Shown in pieces: positions 51,951 through 60,578 of a stretch of DNA of 64,000 nt. Source of the DNA: an uncultured Lachnospiraceae bacterium (GTDB lineage Bacteria > Bacillota > Clostridia > Lachnospirales > Lachnospiraceae); the NCBI GenBank assembly GCA_910588295.1, contig CAJUQO010000001.1, forward strand, positions 62,001 to 126,000. Reading direction: 5' to 3'. The position numbers were made by a program, and so were the translations under genes. How positions within the stretch are numbered: position 1 is the stretch's first letter; each line of letters begins with the position of its first letter. The notes under the pieces were generated by a model, which saw only the letters and a list, made by a program, of their open reading frames with translations, did no database searches and had not been told where the DNA came from.

Positions 51951-53740
51951 AGACGATCTTCCTCATCCAGACAGGGGGCCATGGTCTCATATACCATGCG
52001 GTGATAATTATTCAGATTCTCCCTGTCCTCTTTACTCATCATTTCAGGCAGAATAGCGTCCAGATCAATCGGAACATAGGTAATATTCTCAAAACGCATA
52101 AACTGCCCATATTCATTCTTACTGTCTTTGACACAGACCAGCTCGTTTTCAATACGGATACCATACCGGCCCTCCATATAAACGCCCGGCTCATCCGTAG
52201 TCACCATGCCCTCCTCGAGCACCGTCGCCGAATCCTTCCGCATACGCCAGCGGAAACCGTTGGGGCCCTCATGGACATTGAGCAGATAGCCGTTTCCATG
52301 ACCCGTGCCGCATTTATAATCGATTCCCTGCTTCCACAACGGCGCGCGGCAGAGAATGTCCAAATTCAACCCCGAACACCCATGAAGGAACCGGGCATTG
52401 GCCAGAGCCAGATTGCCGATACACACGCTGGTGTACATCCGTTTTTCCTCGTCGGTGAGGCTGCCCAGTACGATTGTCCTGGTAATATCCGTGGAACCTT
52501 CCCGATAATGGCCGCCGGAATCCACCAACAGCAGCCCCTCCGGCTTTAATTCCACGTTGCTCTTCTCTCCGGGCTGGTAGTGCATCATGGCCGCATTTGG
52601 GCCGTAAGCCGCAATCGTCTCAAAAGACAGATCCAGAAAGCCCGGCTGGCGGCGTCTGCACCCGGCCAGATATTCACTGGCGGACAGCTCCGTGATTGTC
52701 TCTTTGCCCACATGTTCTTTGACCCAGCGTATGAAATGGATCACAGCCGCCGCATCCTGTACATGGGCCTTTCGGATATTTTCAAGCTCCACCGGATTTT
52801 TGATTGCTTTCATCCTCTGCTCGGGATTCACCTGATCAACGATCTGATATTCGTCCAGGATACTGTTCAGCAGACTGTAATTGACGGATTTTTTGTCCAG
52901 CAGGATCCGGTTATAAGGGGGCAGATCCCCTAAAGTCTGATATACCTCTTCATAGGGACGCACCTGCACCTGCTGTTCTTTCAGATATGCCTGTACCTCC
53001 TCGCCCAGCACCCCCATGTCCGCATACCAGGTGCACCAGTTTTCCCCCATCAGCAGGTAGGACATGACCACCGGCACATGGGGAATGTCATTTCCCCGGA
53101 TATTTAAAATCCAGGCGATATCGCACAGGTCGGACAGCAGATGGAGGTTGGCCCCCGCCTTTTTCATCTCAGCGCGCACATCAGCCAGCTTCTCCTTCGC
53201 GGATCTTCCCGCATAGCGTTCCTCAAGGATCCAGGCCGGATGCACCGGGAAAGACGGCCTGTCCTTCCACAACTGCCCCACCAGATCCTCCGATGTATGG
53301 AGCCGGGCCTGCTTTTTCTCGACGATCTTCGCGTATTTTTCACCGTCCACGGCGCTGACCACCCGCCCGTCAAAGGCCAGGCAGCCGCCCTCCTCCAAAT
53401 GGCGCTCCACATATTCCCGTATCGTGGGCACGCCCTCCTCCTCCATTTTCTGGAGAATGATGCCGGTGCCGCGAAGCTCCGCGGCCGCCTGGATGAAATA
53501 CCGTCCGTCCGTCCACAGACACGCCTCCTCCCGGCTGATCACCGCCGTTCCCGCCGATCCGCTGAAACCGGTAATATATTTTCTGGTACAAAAATGGGCG
53601 TCCACATACTCCGACCCGTGATAATCCTCCGTGGGAATGACCACCATGGAAATCCCCTTCTCACGCATAAGACCGCGCAGCGCCTCCACACGCGAGCGGA
53701 TCACTGCTCCTTCATCCCTGCTCTCGCCATTCTGCTTCAT
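51920..53740 (-). CDS. pepP: Xaa-Pro aminopeptidase (aminopeptidase P)
   Basis: 606 residues, the three-domain long form of M24B peptidases: two creatinase-like N-terminal domains (about 1-310) and a C-terminal pita-bread domain. The metal ligands lie in LLVDSGGHYREGSTDITRT (two Asp), GTGHGNGYLLNVHEGP (His), TDEPGVYMEGRYGIRIEN (two Glu). It removes N-terminal residues before proline in the cytoplasm. GGAGG 9 nt before the ATG at 53740 rejects a longer frame that would overlap larC. Confidence 0.94.
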   Translation of the reverse strand: MKQNGESRDEGAVIRSRVEALRGLMREKGISMVVIPTEDYHGSEYVDAHFCTRKYITGFSGSAGTAVISREEACLWTDGRYFIQAAAELRGTGIILQKMEEEGVPTIREYVERHLEEGGCLAFDGRVVSAVDGEKYAKIVEKKQARLHTSEDLVGQLWKDRPSFPVHPAWILEERYAGRSAKEKLADVRAEMKKAGANLHLLSDLCDIAWILNIRGNDIPHVPVVMSYLLMGENWCTWYADMGVLGEEVQAYLKEQQVQVRPYEEVYQTLGDLPPYNRILLDKKSVNYSLLNSILDEYQIVDQVNPEQRMKAIKNPVELENIRKAHVQDAAAVIHFIRWVKEHVGKETITELSASEYLAGCRRRQPGFLDLSFETIAAYGPNAAMMHYQPGEKSNVELKPEGLLLVDSGGHYREGSTDITRTIVLGSLTDEEKRMYTSVCIGNLALANARFLHGCSGLNLDILCRAPLWKQGIDYKCGTGHGNGYLLNVHEGPNGFRWRMRKDSATVLEEGMVTTDEPGVYMEGRYGIRIENELVCVKDSKNEYGQFMRFENITYVPIDLDAILPEMMSKEDRENLNNYHRMVYETMAPCLDEEDRLWLKENTREI

Positions 53741-53805
53741 GGCCCCTATCCTCCTGTTCTTTCCGTCACTGTCACGCACCGAGATAAAAAAATCCTCCGT
53801 ACATT

Positions 53806-55125
53806 CTATCGTCCCTGTTTCTCCCCGGGACAGGAAAACAGCTTCGCTTCGCATTCGCTGCGAACTGTCATATAAACCCTGTCAAAAGGAAGGTTTTCTC
53901 TCCTGCATATGGCAGCCACACTTTCATACTCCGGGTACAGCTTCGTCACACCCGGGCCGCTGCATATTTTCACGTCTATATCGCCAAAAGACGTGGCAAC
54001 GGTACGGCCCTCACGCTCCAACACCGCGCGTTCCGTCCGTATCCTGCGGATGCCTATGGTCGTGGTCTCCTGAAAAATCATCTGCTCCAGCTCACCCGCT
54101 TTGGCCCCGTCGCAGACCACATTCAGCTGATAACCCGGCCTGTTTTTCTTCATATATACAGGCGTATAGTGGACGTCCCTGGCCCCGGCGGCAAAAAGAC
54201 GCTCCATCACATAACCAAGGCTCTCCCCGGTGCAGTCATCGATATTGCTCTCCAGCTTATATACGGTATCCGCCGACCGCCGGGAAGGTTCGATCATCAT
54301 GGCCCGCAGAATACCCGGACGCTCGTACTCCCGCTTGCCCGCGCCCAGTCCTACGGCAAGAATGCGGTAGCTTTCCGGCAATCTCCACTCCGTACAAAGA
54401 GCCCCTACAATGGCCGCTCCCGTGGGCGTAACCAATTCTCCTCTGATACCCGTGGGCCTGATGGGAATACCGTAAGCCTGCACGATATTGGCCACTGCCG
54501 GCACCGGAACGGGTAAAAGGCCGTGCTGACAGCGGATACTCCCCTGCCCCTCACACAGATAGGGCACGATCAGCTCCGTGACACCCAGGTTATCTATGCA
54601 TACTGCCGCGGACAGAATATCCACGATAGAATCCACCGCCCCCACCTCATGGAAATGCACGGTTTCCAATGAAGTACCATGGGCTTTCGCCTCCGCCTCT
54701 CCCAGCACCGTAAAGATGCGCACCGCCATATCTTTGGCCCGGGATGTCATATCGGCCTGTTCAATTATTTCGAGAATTTCTCTCATGCCGCGATGGACGT
54801 GTCCGCCGCAGGGATGGCCCCCGTCGCCATGCTCATCATGGGCATGCCCTTCAGGATGCCCGTGAGTATGTCCTCCCTGTTCTCCATAGAGCCATGCCAT
54901 ATCGTGGTCATGATTTTCATATTCATCATCCAAACGCACATCAAAATCACAGGCATCCAGCCCCGCTTTTTTCACCCGGCTGATCCGAACGGAAAATCCT
55001 TTTACCGGAAGGCTGTCTACGGCCCTTCGCAGCACCGCCTCATCGGCGCCCAGATCCAGCAAGGCCGCCACCGCCATATCCCCGCTGATACCTGATTCAC
55101 ATTCCAGATACAGGCACTTACCCAT
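53806..55125 (-). CDS. larC: Nickel-pincer cofactor insertion protein LarC, uninterrupted
   Basis: 439 residues. LarC is the CTP-dependent nickel insertase for the nickel-pincer nucleotide of lactate racemase. The N-terminal LarC1 part starts CLYLECESGISGDM; a His-rich stretch (about 72-112, with HTHGHPEGHAHDEHGDGGHP) probably holds nickel; the LarC2 part includes ESNIDDCTGESLGYVMERL and MKKNRPGYQLNVV. In some lactobacilli the two halves are joined by ribosomal frameshift; here they are one frame. Overlaps larB by 8 nt. larA and larE are not in the window. Confidence 0.93.
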   Translation of the reverse strand: MGKCLYLECESGISGDMAVAALLDLGADEAVLRRAVDSLPVKGFSVRISRVKKAGLDACDFDVRLDDEYENHDHDMAWLYGEQGGHTHGHPEGHAHDEHGDGGHPCGGHVHRGMREILEIIEQADMTSRAKDMAVRIFTVLGEAEAKAHGTSLETVHFHEVGAVDSIVDILSAAVCIDNLGVTELIVPYLCEGQGSIRCQHGLLPVPVPAVANIVQAYGIPIRPTGIRGELVTPTGAAIVGALCTEWRLPESYRILAVGLGAGKREYERPGILRAMMIEPSRRSADTVYKLESNIDDCTGESLGYVMERLFAAGARDVHYTPVYMKKNRPGYQLNVVCDGAKAGELEQMIFQETTTIGIRRIRTERAVLEREGRTVATSFGDIDVKICSGPGVTKLYPEYESVAAICRRENLPFDRVYMTVRSECEAKLFSCPGEKQGR

Positions 55126-55870
55126 TTTCCCTCACCGCCAATCGATTGATCTGTGTTGCTATATAGCCCGCCCCGTAGCCGTTGTCGATGTTTACCACAG
55201 CTATACCGTTCGCGCAGGAATTTACCATAGTGAGCAGCGCCGACAGCCCCTGGAAGCTGGCCCCATACCCCACCGAAGTGGGCACGGCGATCACCGGCTT
55301 GTCCACCAGACCGCCCAGCACACTGGCCAAAGCGCCTTCCATACCGGCCACCGCAACGACGCAATTCGCGTCCTGGATCACCTCCAGCCGCGAAAAAAGC
55401 CTGTGGATGCCGCTGACGCCCACATCAAATACCCGGTCCACCCGGCCGCCAAAATATTCGGCGGTCTGCGCAGCCTCCTCGGCCACCGGTATATCCGCCG
55501 TTCCCGCCGTACAGACAGCAATCCGGCCGACCTTCGCCCCGCCCAGCTTTCCCGCCTTCAATATACGGGAAATCGGGTCATACTGTATCCCGGGAACCTC
55601 CCCGCGCACCAGCTCATATTGCCGCTCGCTTGCTCTGGTCCCGAATACTTCCCCGTTCTTTTCATACAGCTTTTTCACGATCTGCAGCAGATGCTCGTCC
55701 GCCTTGCCGCTGCAGTAGATCACCTCCGGAAAACCGGAACGTATCTCCCGATGCGTATCCAGCTTGGCGTATTCCATCTCCTCAAAGGGCTCCCGGCGGA
55801 AATAGCGCTCCGCCTCCTCCAAGGAAATGGTTCCCTCCTTAAATCGTCTCAGCACTTCCCTGGTTTCCAT
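55118..55870 (-). CDS. larB: Pyridinium-3,5-biscarboxylic acid mononucleotide synthase LarB
   Basis: 250 residues of the LarB family, with a PurE-like C-terminal domain (GRIAVCTAGTADIPVAEEAA; DVGVSGIHRLFSRLEV; VAGMEGALASVLGGLVD). LarB carboxylates nicotinate adenine dinucleotide and hydrolyses it, the first step to the nickel-pincer cofactor. GGAGG precedes the ATG. larC overlaps its end, so the two are translated together. A perfect dispersed palindrome lies 20 bp upstream of its start. Confidence 0.94.
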   Translation of the reverse strand: METREVLRRFKEGTISLEEAERYFRREPFEEMEYAKLDTHREIRSGFPEVIYCSGKADEHLLQIVKKLYEKNGEVFGTRASERQYELVRGEVPGIQYDPISRILKAGKLGGAKVGRIAVCTAGTADIPVAEEAAQTAEYFGGRVDRVFDVGVSGIHRLFSRLEVIQDANCVVAVAGMEGALASVLGGLVDKPVIAVPTSVGYGASFQGLSALLTMVNSCANGIAVVNIDNGYGAGYIATQINRLAVRENG

Positions 55871-55889
55871 ATTCCCCTCCCGCCAAAAT

Positions 55890-55918
55890 GTAACAGTTCA
55901 GCCAAGCTGAACTGTTAC
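55890..55918. repeat. Perfect dispersed palindrome, 13-bp arms
   Basis: GTAACAGTTCAGC-caa-GCTGAACTGTTAC: the cleanest member of the family. It supplies the TAA stop (55917-55915) of the HAD gene and lies just before larB, so it would be an inter-cistronic hairpin. Confidence 0.8.
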
Positions 55919-56577
55919 GTCAGAATACCGTCTTGCAGGGACAGCTCTGCAAAAGAATAGACAAAACGATTGCAAAACATCAGCCTGTCCGCCACCGGTA
56001 CTTTCTCCGAGAAATCATCCACACCCACCACATAATATCCCGCCTGGCGGGCAGTTTTCTGGGCATGAGCCGCATCCTCAAACACCACGCAGTCTTCAGG
56101 CGGCACTCCCAGCCGGGCCGATGCCTGATCGTACACATCAGAGCGGTGCTTCCCTCCGGGCAGCTCCTCACAGTCCAAAACAAATTGAAACAGATCCAGT
56201 ATCCCCTGCCGTTCCAGCGCCGGCACGGCATAGCGCCTCGGTGTGGCCGTGACCACACACATAGGAATCCGCGCCGCACGGCATTGTTCGAGAAAATCCC
56301 TCACGCCCGGCTTTAAGGGCGTCTGCGTGCGGTACCGTTCTTCAACGATTTTCAACAGATCCGCCTCAATCTGTTCCGTTTTCTCGCTCAAACCATAGTT
56401 CGCTTTCATCCATGCCGCTGATTCCGCCATGGACATGACCGCCAGCGCCTGATCGATATCCCCGACAGGATCCAATCCCCGCGCCAGCAGATACGCCTCG
56501 CCCAGACGCTCCCAGCACCCCATCGAATCCAGCAGCGTACCGTCCATATCAAATAAAAAAGCTCTTTTGTACGTCAT
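55915..56577 (-). CDS. HAD-superfamily phosphatase (beta-PGM-like)
   Basis: 220 residues. HAD motifs: I FLFDMDGTLLDS (nucleophile Asp, acid/base Asp), II VVTATPRR, III Lys in GGKHRSDVYDQA, IV VVFEDAAHAQKTA. The helical cap after motif I makes it a subclass I enzyme of the phosphoglycolate phosphatase / beta-phosphoglucomutase type. Substrate unknown. Its stop codon is provided by the palindromic repeat at 55890-55918, and the last residues (DGILT) run into it, so the element may have altered the C-terminus. Confidence 0.88.
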   Translation of the reverse strand: MTYKRAFLFDMDGTLLDSMGCWERLGEAYLLARGLDPVGDIDQALAVMSMAESAAWMKANYGLSEKTEQIEADLLKIVEERYRTQTPLKPGVRDFLEQCRAARIPMCVVTATPRRYAVPALERQGILDLFQFVLDCEELPGGKHRSDVYDQASARLGVPPEDCVVFEDAAHAQKTARQAGYYVVGVDDFSEKVPVADRLMFCNRFVYSFAELSLQDGILT

Positions 56578-56758
56578 GACCTTCCCTTTCTAATTTACTC
56601 TACTGTATCACTAACTGCTCTCCTTCGCAATTACATTTTTACTATTTTTTTACAGTTTCCCCCACTTATACCCCATTTTTCGGCTATTTTTCGACAAAAA
56701 AAGACGATATGTCCTCCCAAACGCACACATATCGCCCTTTTTGACACCAAACGCCAAA

Positions 56759-58666
56759 TTATTTTTTTTGGAGAATATTGGGGATCAACGGCTCTTCCTG
56801 CTGTTTATCCTCTTTCTCAATACTGCCGAAAACAGATTTTTCCTGGCTCTTCTGTTTCTTATCAGCCTCTTTATCCGCAGGTGTACGCAGCGCCACCTTC
56901 ACATCTTTGCTGATATAGGGGGAATCCATCTTCTTTTCTTCTTTCTTCTGAAGCTTTTTCTCCTGCTTTACAAGCTTTTCAACCTCTTTGTCCCCGTCGG
57001 CAAAACACTTGGGCCGACGAATATACTTAAACCCAGCTCTGGAAGCCTCCTGGACAACCACGCCGTTGTGGCCGGAGCTGCAATGGGATACGATCACATC
57101 TCCATTCTCCTTCACGCCGACCACCAGTCCCACATGGTTGATACCGCTGTGATTCGGGCCCTGTAAAAACACCAGATCTCCCGGAAGGATTTGTTCATCC
57201 TTCTCAATCTTCCGGGACGCATACCACTGGCCGCTCGTACCGTTGCCGATCTTCCCCGAGGCGCTGGCTCTGCCATAGCCGTTGATGAAAGACCAGGTCA
57301 CATAACCGCTGCAGTCCAGCCCGTATCTCCGTGTCTTTCCTGTAGAACGGGAACCTTCGGCCGTCACCTCTCTCTTATCTCCCCACCGGTCATCCCAGCC
57401 GATAGCCGACGATTTGCCGCCGAAGAAATAGGAGATCTTTCCCACCAGGCTGTAGGCGGCAGCCACCACATCCGCGCGCTCCTGTGATACCTCGCTGCCA
57501 AAGGTGCCGTCAATCAGGCCTCTGGCCCCGGTCAGAGCCGCACACAGGAGTATGCATTCCTTTCCGCTGTAGCGATCCAGAATTTCACGGTCTTCTTTTC
57601 CCAGATTTTCCTGATCTGCATAGTTATCTACATAAAAGGATATGTACGTTTTCTCGCCGGCCACCTCCTGTACCGGATTCATCCGGGCATACACCTCGGC
57701 AATGGCCTCCTTGTGATCCTCGTCAAAATAGAACGTTTTCTCGCCGGCCTGCTTCTGCAAAAGCACATATACGGCAACAATATCTTTCCAGTTCGGCGCC
57801 CGAAAAATATCCGTCTCCGCCTTTTCCTTTTTCAAAAGCTCCGGCGTGAAGGCGTCTTCCTTGTCCAGGCCGTTCCCGGCGAAGTTTTCCTTCTCAATGG
57901 CCTCCATGATATCCGCGAAATTCTCGGCAAATACCATATGGAACTGAGTTTTGAGCTGTCCTGTATAGAATTCCTTACCGGCATGGACCTTGTTCTCATC
58001 CTCCAGCTCCTCATCGTCTTCCTCTTCTTCCTCCTCAGGATCCTCAACCTCGGGCATATCCACCACGCTGCCGCCCGGCACAATCTGGCTGCCGCTCCCT
58101 TCCGGTATTCCCGAAGATCCCGGCAGAGACGAGCCGTCTTCCGGCAGCCCCGAAGATCCCGGCAGAGACGAGCCGTCTTCCGGCAGCCCCGAAGATCCCG
58201 GCAGAGACGAGCCGTCTTCCGGCAGCCCCGAGGATCCCGGCGTATCACCGGACTCCGTACCGGGTACTACGGATGAACCGCTGCCAAGATCCGGCGTCTG
58301 GGACATCTGCCCCTCATCATCCGGTATCTGGGAGGAGGGCTCTTTCTCATCCGGTATCTGAGAAGAGGGATCCTTCCCGTCCGGCGCCGTGGAGGATGAA
58401 CCGTCCCCCTCCGGCAATCCGGAGGATGCATTTCCCTCATCCGTATTCCCCGCATCCGGCTTCGCTCCGTCTGCTTTATCCGAATCCTGGGATTCCGACC
58501 CGGAGTCTCCCTGTTTTGATGTATCTGAAACTTTTTCCTTTGCGGCAACGTCGGAGGTATGGGCCTTGGCATCTGCAGCCCATATAAGGGACGGCTGTCC
58601 CATCAACATTCCCACTGTAAGGACGCCGGCCAGAGACCTGGCGCCCATTATTTTCCAATGATTCAT
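56759..58666 (-). CDS. NlpC/P60 cell-wall hydrolase with Pro/Ser/Gly repeats
   Basis: 635 residues. Signal peptide (NHWKIMGARSLAGVLTVGM...WAADA), then a long disordered Ser/Gly/Pro/Asp region with three 13-residue repeats GSSGLPEDGSSLP and an acidic run (PEEEEEEDDEELED), a middle helical domain, and a C-terminal NlpC/P60 domain. Catalytic Cys in YGLDCSGYVTW, His in INHVGLVVG, third residue in VSHCSSG. It likely cleaves peptidoglycan stem peptides, the low-complexity region spanning the wall. A Lys/Glu tail follows the domain. GGAG 7 nt upstream fixes the start. Confidence 0.88.
   Translation of the reverse strand: MNHWKIMGARSLAGVLTVGMLMGQPSLIWAADAKAHTSDVAAKEKVSDTSKQGDSGSESQDSDKADGAKPDAGNTDEGNASSGLPEGDGSSSTAPDGKDPSSQIPDEKEPSSQIPDDEGQMSQTPDLGSGSSVVPGTESGDTPGSSGLPEDGSSLPGSSGLPEDGSSLPGSSGLPEDGSSLPGSSGIPEGSGSQIVPGGSVVDMPEVEDPEEEEEEDDEELEDENKVHAGKEFYTGQLKTQFHMVFAENFADIMEAIEKENFAGNGLDKEDAFTPELLKKEKAETDIFRAPNWKDIVAVYVLLQKQAGEKTFYFDEDHKEAIAEVYARMNPVQEVAGEKTYISFYVDNYADQENLGKEDREILDRYSGKECILLCAALTGARGLIDGTFGSEVSQERADVVAAAYSLVGKISYFFGGKSSAIGWDDRWGDKREVTAEGSRSTGKTRRYGLDCSGYVTWSFINGYGRASASGKIGNGTSGQWYASRKIEKDEQILPGDLVFLQGPNHSGINHVGLVVGVKENGDVIVSHCSSGHNGVVVQEASRAGFKYIRRPKCFADGDKEVEKLVKQEKKLQKKEEKKMDSPYISKDVKVALRTPADKEADKKQKSQEKSVFGSIEKEDKQQEEPLIPNILQKK
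58113..58247. repeat. 39-bp tandem repeat within NlpC/P60 gene
   Basis: Period 39 bp with units starting at 58113, 58152, 58191 and a partial fourth at 58230. The three units are nearly identical at DNA level, encoding GSSGLPEDGSSLP. In-frame length change by slippage would keep the protein intact. Confidence 0.85.
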
Positions 58667-58698
58667 TTCGCTACTCCGTTCTTCTACGTCTGTGCCCT

Positions 58699-58727
58699 GT
58701 AACAGGCCGGACACGCTGAACCGTTAC
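58699..58727. repeat. Dispersed palindrome in NlpC/P60 leader
   Basis: GTAAC (58699-58703) and CTGAACCGTTAC (58716-58727), an imperfect member of the family. It is followed upstream by a second hairpin CCGGCA-taccctc-TGCCGG (about 58740-58758). All lie between the -10 box (58795-58790, TATAAT) and the start codon. Confidence 0.45.
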
Positions 58728-58863
58728 ACGCTATCCATTCCGGCATACCCTCTGCCGGAAAGCCTCCCCTCAAGGCTAACATAACGTGAATTATAGCACA
58801 AAACGATCTCTTGTCACAGATTTTCGCAAAAATTCAAAAAAACTTCACAAATTTATCTCCCCG

Positions 58864-59853
58864 TTATCGGCAAACATTACCATTTTCCCGCCCCTCCTGC
58901 GCATCCATGGCATTTTGCAGCGTAGTCTCGGCAATAGCGCCCAGCGCTTCTAGGGTAAAGAATCCCTGATGGGAAGTAATCATAACATTGGGAAAGGACA
59001 GTAGACGGGCCGTAGTGGAATGCTCCAGGATCTCGTCAGAACGATCCTCAAATACGTTGCTGGCCTCTTCCTCGTACACATCCAGCCCAACTCCGTAAAA
59101 TTTTCTCGCGCGGATTCCTTCGATCAAATCATCTGTCTTCACAAGAGCGCCCCGGGAGGTATTGACCAGCACCACGCCGTCCTTCATCCTGGCAATGGTC
59201 TCCCGGTCAATCAAATGATACGTATCATCCGTCAGCGGACAGTGCAGAGAAATCAGGTCACTCTCAGCCAGCACCTCATCCAGGGACTTGTACGTGGCGA
59301 TATTTGTAAGAGATTTATTCTCATATACATCATACGCGATCACTTCCATGCCAAAACCATGGCAGATCCGGGCCATAGCCGCGCCAATCTTGCCCGTGCC
59401 GATGATCCCGGCTGTTTTCCTGTAAAAATTAAACCCCATAAGCCCTCCCAGGGAAAAATCATTCTCCCGCACTTTGACATAGGCTTTATGCATCCGCCTG
59501 TTAGCAGCCAAAGCCAGGGCCATGGCATGCTCGGCTACAGCCTCCGGGGAATACCCCGGCACACGCAGCACCCGGATCCCGCAGCGGGCGGCCGTCTCCA
59601 GGGATACGTTATTATAACCGGCACACCGCATGAGGATCGTCCTTACTCCCGCCTCATGGAGCCTTTCCACTGTATCCGTACCCACATCGGAATTGACAAA
59701 AGCGCACACCGCGTCATATCCCTGAGCCAGCTGGGCCGTCCGCGGCGCAAGATCGGTTTTCAGATAATCAATCTCCACGGACGGATATTTTGTTTTCTCT
59801 CTGTCAAAAGAATCCTTATCATAGCTTTTGGTATCAAAAAATAATATTTTCAT
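58864..59853 (-). CDS. ldhA: D-lactate dehydrogenase-type 2-hydroxyacid dehydrogenase
   Basis: 329 residues of the D-isomer 2-hydroxyacid dehydrogenase family. NAD-binding GTGKIGAAMARICHGFGM (about 150-167); catalytic Arg in NTSRGALV, Glu in GLDVYEEE, His in TSHQGFFT. It most resembles D-lactate dehydrogenase: pyruvate plus NADH to D-lactate in fermentation. The Shine-Dalgarno sequence lies in the loop of a perfect hairpin next to the start codon. larB/larC nearby concern lactate stereochemistry, a possible functional link. Confidence 0.9.
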   Translation of the reverse strand: MKILFFDTKSYDKDSFDREKTKYPSVEIDYLKTDLAPRTAQLAQGYDAVCAFVNSDVGTDTVERLHEAGVRTILMRCAGYNNVSLETAARCGIRVLRVPGYSPEAVAEHAMALALAANRRMHKAYVKVRENDFSLGGLMGFNFYRKTAGIIGTGKIGAAMARICHGFGMEVIAYDVYENKSLTNIATYKSLDEVLAESDLISLHCPLTDDTYHLIDRETIARMKDGVVLVNTSRGALVKTDDLIEGIRARKFYGVGLDVYEEEASNVFEDRSDEILEHSTTARLLSFPNVMITSHQGFFTLEALGAIAETTLQNAMDAQEGRENGNVCR

Positions 59854-59855
59854 AA

Positions 59856-59880
59856 CTGACAGCCTCCTTTATGCTGTCAG
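59856..59880 (-). promoter_or_regulatory. Hairpin presenting the ldhA ribosome binding site
   Basis: CTGACAGC-ataaaggag-GCTGTCAG on the minus strand: perfect 8-bp stem, with AAAGGAG in the loop and its last G in the stem. It ends 2 nt before the ATG at 59853. It could control translation, or be a protein operator. Confidence 0.6.
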
Positions 59881-59920
59881 TATATCCATTTTTCCGATAT
59901 CGTAACCAAGCGGCGGCAAA

Positions 59921-60406
59921 CTAAAAAGAAATCCTGTCCAGAGGCCGCCCGTCCAAAGCGGCAGACAAAAGGCCTCCCTTTCCGTCATAGACCAGTTTCA
60001 GAGAAAAAAAGGGCCTGTCCGCGGCCAGAAGGCGGAAAAAGATCTTATCTCCCTCCCAGATGTTCAGCGATTCGATCCGGTCTATGGGCACCCATTCCAG
60101 TTCTCCCTCGTCGCAGGCTATGGGATCACCCTCAAATCCGTCCGCGGTAAATAGATGCATATACTCCGTGACCCCGTCCCCGGACAAAAAAGTGACAATG
60201 CCGCGGAAACGGTAGGCGGTGAGATGATACCCTGTCTCCTCGCGGACCTCCCGGAGAAGACACTCCTCCGGACTCTCCCCCGGCTCAAAATGGCCGCCCA
60301 CACCGATCCATTTATCTTTATTGACATCCCGCTCTTTCACCGTTCTGTGCAGCATCAGATAGCGGCCCTTGTCTTCTATGTAGCATAACGTACTTAATCC
60401 TTCCAT
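59921..60406 (-). CDS. Nudix hydrolase
   Basis: 161 residues. The Nudix box GHFEPGESPEECLLREVREETGY (about 36-58) has the Gly, REVREETG metal-binding helix expected. The family hydrolyses nucleoside diphosphates linked to another group; by size and CYIEDKGRYLMLHR it resembles the MutT/8-oxo-dGTP diphosphatase group. GGAGGAAGG stands just before the ATG at 60406; a longer frame has no binding site. Divergent from the hicB-like gene. Confidence 0.88.
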   Translation of the reverse strand: MEGLSTLCYIEDKGRYLMLHRTVKERDVNKDKWIGVGGHFEPGESPEECLLREVREETGYHLTAYRFRGIVTFLSGDGVTEYMHLFTADGFEGDPIACDEGELEWVPIDRIESLNIWEGDKIFFRLLAADRPFFSLKLVYDGKGGLLSAALDGRPLDRISF

Positions 60407-60578
60407 ATCCTTCCTCCATATCCCTTGAAGCCCCTCCCGGGCTGTGCTATACTCACAAACGTAATGATTTGCCAGCGTTATTGCCCGTATATGCCCGCGA
60501 GCGCCAATACATCTGGAAAACATTTATGCCCGCGGGTATAAAATCGTAACCAGAAAATTACCGAGGAGGCCATCTATC

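Noticed and set aside
53806..55125. Programmed frameshift in larC
   Set aside because: LarC1 and LarC2 are in one continuous frame here, so no slip site is needed.
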